A DNA stretch of 8,242 nt from an uncultured Clostridia bacterium (GTDB lineage Bacteria > Bacillota > Clostridia > Oscillospirales > CAG-272). The stretch spans positions 1-8,242 of the forward strand of contig CAJGCM010000098.1 of assembly GCA_904501765.1 (NCBI GenBank). The letters run 5' to 3'. The notes beneath the pieces were generated by a model. It was not told where the DNA came from. It was given only the letters and a program-made list of their open reading frames with translations, and searched no databases. This document shows, in pieces, positions 1 through 5,345 of this stretch; positions within the stretch are counted from its first letter, which is position 1; each line of letters opens with the position of its first letter. Both the position numbers and the translations under genes were made by a program.

Positions 1-57
1 CCTCAAAAATTCCCCGGAGGAAAATTTTATATTTTGGTTTTAGTCGAAGGAGGCTGA
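1..57 (+). CDS. Possible C-terminal end of an upstream gene (partial)
   Basis: Frame 1 is open from the window edge to a TGA at 55-57, giving about 18 codons that end in ...LVEGG. The ribosome binding site of the next gene (AAGGAGG, 47-53) lies inside these last codons, and the stop sits 3 bp before the next ATG, the same tight packing seen in the rest of the window. The stretch is too short and AT-rich to assign to a family and could equally be untranslated leader. Confidence 0.3.
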   Translation, partial: PQKFPGGKFYILVLVEGG

Positions 58-60
58 GCT

Positions 61-1203
61 ATGGATTGGTTTAAAGATCTGTTCATTGACGAAGCAAAAG
101 CCGCTCTTGATTCTAGGAATACATCTAGCGGATCTGAAAGTGTTATCGAAGAAGATTGGATCGGTGATGGTAACACACATATCTGGGTTACACTGGGCGA
201 AGGTAGAACTTCCCCAATGATTGGAGTTTGTCCAAATGGTACAGTAACGGTTGACTGGGGCGACGGTACCGCTCCGTATATTTTGACCGGAACAAGTACG
301 ACTACTACAAAATGGACTTCTAATCATGAGTATGCCGAACCGGGCGATTATGTTATTACATTGGTCGTAGATGGTAGCATTGGGTTTATCGGATACAACG
401 GTAATAACAGTTCGAGGGTCTTGCGCAATAACCCATCATACGACACACTTATAAATACGGGATATGATAATTCTATAATCAAAGTAGAATTTGGTGAAAA
501 AATTTTTAGCATTGGTGAATATGCGTTCAGCAGATGTTATTCTCTTCAATCCGTCAATATTCCGAATAGTGTAACGAACATCGGATATTACACATTTAAC
601 GAATGCTACTCTCTTAAATCCGTCAATATTCCGAATAGTGTAACGAGCATTGGTGGTTCCGCGTTCAACAAATGCTATTCTCTTCAATCCGTCAATATTC
701 CGAATAGTGTAACGAACATTGGTAACAATGCATTTAACGCATGCTATTCTCTTCGATCCGTCAATATTCCGAATAGTGTAACGAACATCGGATATTACAC
801 ATTTAACGCATGCTATTCTCTTCAATCCGTCAATATTCCGAATAGTGTAACGAGCATTGGTAGCAATGCATTTAGCGCATGCTATTCTCTTCAATCCGTC
901 AATATTCCGAATAGTGTAACGAGCATTGGTAGCAATGCATTTAGCTCATGCTATTCTCTTACATCTATCAATATTCCGAATAGTGTAACGAGCATTGGTA
1001 GCAATGCGTTCACACAATGTAGATCTATACACTATTGCGATTTCACAAAGCATACTACAGTCCCGACCTTATACGCCACGCCTTTCCACTCAAATACTCC
1101 GGAAGACTTTGAAATTCGAGTTCCTGCGGCTTTGTATGACGAATGGGTTGGCACCATAAACTGGTCGGTTTCAGATACCGCCAGTAAAATCGTAGCAGTG
1201 TAA
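61..1203 (+). CDS. PKD-like domain plus BspA-type leucine-rich repeat protein, probable phage surface/host-contact protein
   Basis: A 380-residue protein starting at ATG 61, 7 bp after AAGGAGG. Residues 1-25 form a short helical N-terminus with no signal peptide. Residues about 38-106 resemble a PKD/Ig-like beta domain: the WGDGT motif is at 66-70, followed by GDYVITLVVDG at 95-105. A half repeat at about 142-158 leads into seven 23-residue BspA-type (LRR_5) repeats at 159-319, each of the form CYSLxSVNIPNSVTxIGxxxF. A C-terminal cap follows (320-380, with a VPAALYDEW segment). LRR_5 and PKD-like domains are adhesion folds, and from memory similar proteins are frequent in gut phage genomes. 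Without a signal peptide, a virion-borne role (tail tip, fibre or decoration) is more likely than secretion. It precedes the packaging genes and is separated from them by a terminator-like hairpin, so it probably ends the preceding transcription unit. Fold assignment is fairly sure; role is inference. Confidence 0.8.
   Translation: MDWFKDLFIDEAKAALDSRNTSSGSESVIEEDWIGDGNTHIWVTLGEGRTSPMIGVCPNGTVTVDWGDGTAPYILTGTSTTTTKWTSNHEYAEPGDYVITLVVDGSIGFIGYNGNNSSRVLRNNPSYDTLINTGYDNSIIKVEFGEKIFSIGEYAFSRCYSLQSVNIPNSVTNIGYYTFNECYSLKSVNIPNSVTSIGGSAFNKCYSLQSVNIPNSVTNIGNNAFNACYSLRSVNIPNSVTNIGYYTFNACYSLQSVNIPNSVTSIGSNAFSACYSLQSVNIPNSVTSIGSNAFSSCYSLTSINIPNSVTSIGSNAFTQCRSIHYCDFTKHTTVPTLYATPFHSNTPEDFEIRVPAALYDEWVGTINWSVSDTASKIVAV
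535..1017 (+). repeat. Seven tandem 69-bp repeats encoding 23-aa BspA-type LRR units
   Basis: Units begin at 535, 604, 673, 742, 811, 880 and 949, each starting with a TGT/TGC Cys codon. Offsets 20-43 of each unit are identical in all seven copies, including silent positions. Differences concentrate at offsets about 43-69, encoding residues such as GYYTFNE, GGSAFNK, GNNAFNA and GSNAFSA. Units 5 and 6 differ at one base. Units 1 and 4 share the GYYTF variant, suggesting a three-unit (207-bp) duplication. A diverged partial copy begins at 1018. Confidence 0.95.
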
Positions 1204-1438
1204 GCGCATCGGAAATAGTTTAAGAACCAACCCCAAAACTTCAAAATGGAATTCACCCCACCACTTATAAGAGTCTACAAGGTCAGTAGAGGGTCTCTCT
1301 CCTTTCTCATACCTCCACCTCCTGACTGTTCATTTCATCTCCTTTCAAGTGATATATGAACTGACTTTGTAGGCTCCTCTAAGTGGTGGGGTCTTTTTCT
1401 ATTTAAACAAAAATTCTCAAAGAGAGGAGGCAGTAATC
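1204..1438 (+). promoter_or_regulatory. Intergenic region before the packaging operon (hairpin, leader; possible cos/packaging site)
   Basis: This 235-bp gap is the only sizeable non-coding stretch here. It contains the long hairpin (1255-1400) and then an AT-rich leader (1401-1422) running into AGAGGAGG at 1423-1430, 8 bp before the terS-like ATG. I see no clean -35/-10 pair; TATTTAAA near 1400-1407 is a weak -10 candidate without a matching -35. In HK97-type phages with an HNH gene beside terminase, the cos site commonly lies next to these genes, so this gap is the natural place for it, but no cohesive-end sequence can be defined from one window. Confidence 0.4.
1255..1400 (+). ncRNA. Long imperfect hairpin with terminal T-run: candidate structured RNA and/or terminator
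   Basis: ACCCCACCACTT (1255-1266) is perfectly complementary to AAGTGGTGGGGT (1381-1392). Inside it is a 4x4 internal loop (1267-1270 against 1377-1380). A second stem of 17 pairs follows, 1271-1287 with 1360-1376, containing two G-U pairs. The outer stem is followed by CTTTTTCT (1393-1400), so as + strand RNA it looks like the 3' end of a transcript. The 72-nt apical region (1288-1359) is CU-rich and has a possible small inner stem, GTTCAT (1328-1333) with ATGAAC (1356-1361), which competes with the end of the long stem. I recognise no known RNA family. It may be a terminator for the upstream gene, a leader structure for the packaging operon, a small RNA, or part of the packaging site. No convincing promoter is visible just upstream. 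Confidence 0.55.
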
Positions 1439-1780
1439 ATGGCAAAAGTTAGAGGAGTAAGTTCATCCGGAACTTCTCCTAGCTCAACGCGTCCGCCTTT
1501 AACCCCCGAAGCAAAAGAGCAACAGATGATCGTCCTGGCGCTTGACCTGGTCGAGCAGCGGCTGAGAGACGGTACTGCCTCATCTCAGGAGACAACCCAT
1601 TTCCTCAAGCTCGCTTCGAGTAAAGCACGCATTGAACAGGAGATCCTCGAAAGACAAGCCGAACTGATTTCTGCCAAGACAAAAGCTCTGGCTAATGCTG
1701 AGGAGATTAAAGTTCTCTACGAGGACGCTCTTAAAGCAATGCGAAATTATGCAGGTCAAGGTGATCCGGATGAGTATTAA
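1439..1780 (+). CDS. Probable terminase small subunit-like protein
   Basis: A 113-residue protein with ATG at 1439, 8 bp after AGAGGAGG. The N-terminal 20 residues are Ser/Thr/Pro-rich and probably disordered. The remainder is nearly all helical, with a conserved-looking stretch RLRDGTASSQETTHFLKLAS (46-65) followed by a long coiled-coil-like helix rich in Glu, Lys and Ala. It is the first gene of the packaging block and overlaps the HNH gene by 11 bp. Small terminase subunits recognise phage DNA and regulate the large subunit; this position, size and helical build fit that role. From memory the family is often left as hypothetical in gut phages, and I see no clear helix-turn-helix, so the call rests mainly on context. 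Confidence 0.5.
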   Translation: MAKVRGVSSSGTSPSSTRPPLTPEAKEQQMIVLALDLVEQRLRDGTASSQETTHFLKLASSKARIEQEILERQAELISAKTKALANAEEIKVLYEDALKAMRNYAGQGDPDEY

Positions 1781-2192
1781 GACATATTCAGAACTGATCA
1801 CTCTGCCAACTTTTGAGGAGAGGTATCGATACCTGAAGCTCGACGGTCTGGTCGGAAAGGAAACTTTCGGATTCGACCGATATTTAAACCAGCAACTCTA
1901 CCAGCGATCTCCCAAATGGAAATCTGCCAGACAAAAGGTGATCATTAGAGATAATGGTTGCGATCTGGCGATGGAAGGTCATGAGATTTACGGCAAGATC
2001 ATCGTCCACCACATGAATCCCATCACTATCCGAGACATAGAACTGGAAACAGACATACTGTTCGATCCAGAGTTTCTAATTTGCACAATGCATACAACGC
2101 ATAATGCAATCCACTATGGCGATGAGGGTTTACTGGTGACAGCGCCTATCGAGCGAACTAGATTCGATACTTGTCCTTGGAAACGAACTTAG
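1770..2192 (+). CDS. HNH endonuclease associated with the terminase
   Basis: A 140-residue protein. ATG 1770 is chosen because it overlaps the previous stop by 11 bp, has AAGGTG (1758-1763) upstream, and gives a natural N-terminus; a longer open frame from 1695 lies wholly inside the preceding gene. The HNH core runs from RDNGCDLAMEGHE through VHHMNPI (H80, H81, N83) to THNAIHYG (H111, N112, H115). The flanking CxxC zinc knuckles common in HNH proteins are absent, leaving only Cys at CDL and ICT. HNH proteins next to terminase genes in HK97-type phages act with TerL in cutting concatemers at cos sites (established for HK97 gp74-type proteins), and the gene order here matches. A free homing HNH is the alternative, but the embedded, overlapping position argues against it. 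Confidence 0.85.
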   Translation: MSIKTYSELITLPTFEERYRYLKLDGLVGKETFGFDRYLNQQLYQRSPKWKSARQKVIIRDNGCDLAMEGHEIYGKIIVHHMNPITIRDIELETDILFDPEFLICTMHTTHNAIHYGDEGLLVTAPIERTRFDTCPWKRT

Positions 2193-2205
2193 AAGGAGAA
2201 ACATC

Positions 2206-2544
2206 ATGGAAGAAAGCATACTGACATCAGTCAAGAATCTGCTTGGAATTACGGAAGACTGTACCGATTTCGACGCGCAGATCATCATGCATATCAACTC
2301 GGTGTTCATGGCTCTTACCCAGCTTGGTGTCGGCCCTTCCGATGGTTTCATCATTGAGGACGATATGGCAGTCTGGGAGGACTACATTCCCGACCGCACC
2401 AAATTCCAAGCAGTGAAGTCTTACATCGGTCTCCGAGTAAGGCTTCTGTTTGATCCGCCTACCAGTTCTGCAGTCATGGAAGCATATAAGAGTCAGATCG
2501 CAGAGTACGAATTCCGACTCAACCTTGATGCAGAGTCTGTATGA
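2206..2544 (+). CDS. Probable head-tail connector (HK97 gp6-like)
   Basis: A 112-residue acidic, helical protein with ATG at 2206, 7 bp after AAGGAG (2193-2198). It opens with a helix leading to LLGITEDCTDFDAQIIMHIN, a pattern typical of gp6-like (phage QLRG-type) connector proteins, in which xLgit..d.fD..i..hIn is recurrent. It continues through VKSYIGLRVRLLFDPP and ends in a C-terminal helix (YKSQIAEYEFRLN). Such proteins form a ring under the portal and join head to tail. In classic HK97-like order the connector follows the capsid gene, whereas here it precedes TerL. From memory that placement recurs in clostridial gut phages. Family call moderately sure; structural role inferred. Confidence 0.6.
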   Translation: MEESILTSVKNLLGITEDCTDFDAQIIMHINSVFMALTQLGVGPSDGFIIEDDMAVWEDYIPDRTKFQAVKSYIGLRVRLLFDPPTSSAVMEAYKSQIAEYEFRLNLDAESV

Positions 2545-2560
2545 GAGGAGGAAATTCAAA

Positions 2561-3157
2561 ATGGAGTATGAATTATACCATCACGGTACCAAAGGCATGC
2601 GATGGGGTATCCGTCGCTACCAGAACAAGGACGGCACTTTAACTCCGGCCGGCAAAAAGCGCTATAACAAAGAGATGGAGAAGCTGAAGGAAGAGGCTAA
2701 GGTCCTTAAGAATAAGGAAGCCACCAAAGCCAAGCTTGATAAACTCGAATCCATGCGTAAGAGCAACGAGGAGAGACGGAGAGCTTTCGATGATGAGGAC
2801 CTTGAGCCCGAAGTCGAGACCGTTCCCGATCGCCCCAGAAAGTCGGTTAAGAAAATGACCAGTAGCGAGCTTAAAGAGCGTTTATCTCGTCTCGAGTTGG
2901 AGAAGAACGTTGTAGAAACCGATCGAAAGACTCGTTCCAAAGGTCGGCTTTTTATCGAAGAGGTGCTTGAAAACTCTAGCAAGAATATCGCAACACAGCT
3001 CGCCACCTATGCTATGGGCACCGCGGTTAATAAGATAGCCGAGAAAGCTGGAGTTAAGAACGCGTCTAAAATGGTTAAGAAAGACGATGGTACCGAGGAA
3101 ATCATCAAATTCTTCGAAGACATCGTTAACCCTAAAAAGGGACAAAAAGATAAGTAA
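2561..3157 (+). CDS. Tagged Lys/Glu-rich coiled-coil phage protein (HxGxxGMRWGxRR N-terminus)
   Basis: A 198-residue protein. ATG 2561 is preferred over an upstream in-frame start at 2450, which lies inside the connector gene, because GAGGAGG sits 9 bp before it and the tag begins right after it. Residues 7-19 carry the tag HHGTKGMRWGIRR, followed by an RYQNKDGTLTPAGKKRY segment (19-35). Residues 36-75 and 98-125 are charged coiled-coil-like helices, separated by an acidic, Pro-containing linker (77-95). Residues 136-162 form a more apolar helix (ATQLATYAMGTAVNKIA), and the C-terminus ends in NPKKGQKDK. The same tag heads the protein at 4930-5331. I recall this motif at the start of many phage proteins of gut Firmicutes but know no proven function. 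A scaffold, internal head protein or packaging accessory would all fit the position. Confidence 0.75.
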   Translation: MEYELYHHGTKGMRWGIRRYQNKDGTLTPAGKKRYNKEMEKLKEEAKVLKNKEATKAKLDKLESMRKSNEERRRAFDDEDLEPEVETVPDRPRKSVKKMTSSELKERLSRLELEKNVVETDRKTRSKGRLFIEEVLENSSKNIATQLATYAMGTAVNKIAEKAGVKNASKMVKKDDGTEEIIKFFEDIVNPKKGQKDK

Positions 3158-3169
3158 GGAGTGTCAATA

Positions 3170-4915
3170 ATGGCATTATCGAATACCGCTACGCCTAAGT
3201 ATTATGGAATGTTTCGTGATGCCGTTATTCGAGGCGATATACCGGTATGTGAAGAAATCTCAATGGAGATGAATCGAATAGACGCTTTAATTGCGAACCC
3301 TGGAATTTGGTATGACGACCAAGCGATCCAGGGTTTTATTAATTATTGCGAGAATGAGCTCACCCTCACTGACGGTGAAGATCTCCATCTGCTCGATTCG
3401 TTTAAATTGTGGGCTGAACAAATCTTTGGCTGGTATTACTTTGTCGAACGTAGTGTACCCGAACCCTCTCCCGATGGTCATGGTACCCACTATGTAAAGA
3501 AAACGATAAAGAAGCGCCTGGTCAACAAACAATACCTTATTGTGGCTCGTGGTGCTGCCAAGTCGATGTATGCATCCTGTTTGCAGAACTTCTTCTTGAA
3601 TGTTGATACCTCGACCACTCACCAAATCACGACCGCTCCTACCATGAAGCAGGCTGAAGAGGTAATGTCTCCGATTCGAACCGCTATCACCCGAGCTAGA
3701 GGACCGCTGTTTAAGTTCCTCACTGAAGGCTCTCTCCAGAACACCACGGGATCTAAAGCTAACCGAATGAAGTTGGCGTCGACCAAGAAGGGTGTTGAAA
3801 ACTTCCTTACTGGATCGTTGTTAGAGATTCGTCCGATGTCCATCGATAAGCTTCAGGGCTTACGTGTAAAGGTGGCGACGGTTGATGAATGGCTTTCTGG
3901 AGACATTCGAGAGGATGTTATCGGCGCCATCGAGCAGGGTGCTTCGAAGAATGATGACTATCTCATTGTGGCTATCAGCTCCGAGGGTACTGTCCGTAAC
4001 GGCAGTGGCGATACAATCAAAATGGAGTTAATGGAGATCCTCAAGGGCGAATACATTAACCCACACGTTTCGATTTGGTGGTACAAGCTCGACAACATTG
4101 ATGAAGTGGCCGACCCCAACAAGTGGATGAAGGCCAACCCGAACCTCGGTAAGACAGTAACCTATGAAGTTTATCAGTTAGATGTCGAAAGAGCTGAGAA
4201 AGCGCCTGCCGCTCGCAATGATATTTTGGCTAAGCGATTCGGCATCCCTATGGAGGGTTATACCTACTACTTCACGTATGAGGAAACCCTTCCGCATCGA
4301 AGGCAGGATTTCTGGAAGATGCCGTGCTCTGTTGGAGCCGACCTTTCGCAGGGTGATGACTTCTGTGCTTTCACATTCCTATTCCCTTTACATAAAGGTG
4401 CTTTTGGAATCAAGACCCGAAACTACATAACCGAGTTGACATTGAACAAACTACCGTCGGCTATGCGGTACAAGTATGAGACCTTCATTAAAGAGGGCAG
4501 CTTGATTGTCATGCCTGGCACTGTTCTTGACATGATGGAAGTGTATGAGGATCTCGACAACCATATCATCGATCGGAACTATGACGTTCGGTCGTTCGGG
4601 TTTGACCCGTATAATGCTCGAGAGTTTGTGGAGCGATGGGAACGAGATAATGGTCCGTACGGCATAGAGAAAGTCATCCAGGGTTCTAAGACCGAGTCTG
4701 TTCCTCTGGGTGAACTTAAGAAACTTGCCGAAGAGCGGATGCTCCTTTTCGATGAGGAGCTCATGTCCTTTGCTATGGGTAACTGTATTACCCTTGAAGA
4801 TACAAACGGTAATAGGAAACTTTTAAAGAAGCGATATGACCAGAAGATCGATGCCGTTGCGGCTATGATGGACGCTTATGTCGCTTATAAACTCAACAAG
4901 GAAGCCTTTGAGTAA
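3170..4915 (+). CDS. terL: Terminase large subunit (ATPase-nuclease DNA packaging motor)
   Basis: A 581-residue protein. ATG 3170 is chosen, 8 bp after AAGGAG (3156-3161); the in-frame GTG at 3161 overlaps that ribosome binding site. The N-terminal ATPase has a Walker A-like VARGAAKS at 125-132 (K131, S132), with Ala instead of Gly before the Lys, and Walker B VATVDE (D239, E240). The C-terminal RNase H-like nuclease shows three expected acidic positions: D391 in GADLSQGDD, D479 in FGFDPYNA and D561 in KIDAVAAM. Length and motif order match HK97-type terminases (Terminase_1 family). It docks on the portal, translocates DNA with ATP and cuts concatemers, probably with the HNH protein at 1770-2192. 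It is flanked on both sides by proteins bearing the same N-terminal tag. No frameshift or missing catalytic residue is seen. Confidence 0.95.
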   Translation: MALSNTATPKYYGMFRDAVIRGDIPVCEEISMEMNRIDALIANPGIWYDDQAIQGFINYCENELTLTDGEDLHLLDSFKLWAEQIFGWYYFVERSVPEPSPDGHGTHYVKKTIKKRLVNKQYLIVARGAAKSMYASCLQNFFLNVDTSTTHQITTAPTMKQAEEVMSPIRTAITRARGPLFKFLTEGSLQNTTGSKANRMKLASTKKGVENFLTGSLLEIRPMSIDKLQGLRVKVATVDEWLSGDIREDVIGAIEQGASKNDDYLIVAISSEGTVRNGSGDTIKMELMEILKGEYINPHVSIWWYKLDNIDEVADPNKWMKANPNLGKTVTYEVYQLDVERAEKAPAARNDILAKRFGIPMEGYTYYFTYEETLPHRRQDFWKMPCSVGADLSQGDDFCAFTFLFPLHKGAFGIKTRNYITELTLNKLPSAMRYKYETFIKEGSLIVMPGTVLDMMEVYEDLDNHIIDRNYDVRSFGFDPYNAREFVERWERDNGPYGIEKVIQGSKTESVPLGELKKLAEERMLLFDEELMSFAMGNCITLEDTNGNRKLLKKRYDQKIDAVAAMMDAYVAYKLNKEAFE

Positions 4916-4929
4916 AGGAGGCGATGTGT

Positions 4930-5331
4930 ATGGATTACTACATTAAAGATGGCGAGCTTTGCCACTATGGCGTTCTCGGTATGAAATGGGGCGTTCGTCG
5001 TGGTAATCGTTCAAAAGCGTTTTCTAAATCTTCTAATAAGCTCAACAAAATGAAAAAGAAATCAGTGAATATTGAGCTTAAAGCAGCCAAATTGCAGAAG
5101 AAAGCCCTTGAAAAAGAGGTTAAAGCTACGAACGAGAAGCAGTATAAAAAAGCGAGAAAAAAGCAGTTCAAGGCTAATAAACTCTATTTGAAATCGGCTA
5201 AACTGCAGAAGAAAGCTATGAAATGGGAAAAGAAAATGGCCAAAACCTTCGCCGAGGTTAAAGCTAGTGAAGTTTCTCAGGAGCATAGAGACGCCGGCAA
5301 GCAGTATCTGTACATGCTTGCTAATGGTTAA
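4930..5331 (+). CDS. Tagged, very Lys-rich small phage protein (HxGxxGMKWGxRR N-terminus)
   Basis: A 133-residue protein. ATG 4930 is chosen because AAAGGAGG (4914-4921) lies 8 bp before it; the ATG at 4924 is only 2 bp from that site. Residues 12-24 carry the tag HYGVLGMKWGVRR. The rest is a basic helical protein: 32 of 133 residues are Lys. AKLQKKA occurs twice, at 53-59 and 90-96, suggesting an internal duplication of about 37 residues. The C-terminal 20 residues are less charged and end in QYLYMLANG. It lies between TerL and portal, 14 bp after the TerL stop, and its own stop overlaps the portal ribosome binding site. The strong positive charge would suit DNA or RNA contact or packing inside the head, but no family function is known to me. 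Confidence 0.7.
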   Translation: MDYYIKDGELCHYGVLGMKWGVRRGNRSKAFSKSSNKLNKMKKKSVNIELKAAKLQKKALEKEVKATNEKQYKKARKKQFKANKLYLKSAKLQKKAMKWEKKMAKTFAEVKASEVSQEHRDAGKQYLYMLANG

Positions 5332-5345
5332 GGAGTGACTTCAAA

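Noticed and set aside
436..894. 152-codon minus-strand frame with internal repeats
   Set aside because: It is only the reverse reading of the LRR DNA repeats; periodicity keeps stops out of this frame.
535..1017. LRR variation as the product of a diversity-generating retroelement
   Set aside because: No reverse transcriptase or template repeat is in the window, and changes are not limited to adenines; recombination between tandem units explains the pattern.
535..1017. Tandem repeats as a CRISPR array
   Set aside because: Units are in-frame coding repeats with no unique spacers and a clear LRR protein pattern.
1246..1359. 37-codon + strand frame starting inside the intergenic gap
   Set aside because: No ribosome binding site precedes ATG 1246, and the frame runs through the hairpin with low-complexity Pro/Ser/Leu content.
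1255..1392. Inverted repeats as ends of a MITE or small mobile element
   Set aside because: No target-site duplication flanks the 12-bp arms, and the T-run directly after the right arm fits an RNA or terminator better.
1695..1769. N-terminal extension of the HNH protein from ATG 1695
   Set aside because: It would overlap most of the 3' part of the TerS-like gene and adds a non-conserved-looking stretch; ATG 1770 has a nearby ribosome binding site and a normal short overlap.
3161..3169. GTG at 3161 as the large terminase start
   Set aside because: It overlaps the ribosome binding site AAGGAG (3156-3161); ATG 3170 has correct spacing.
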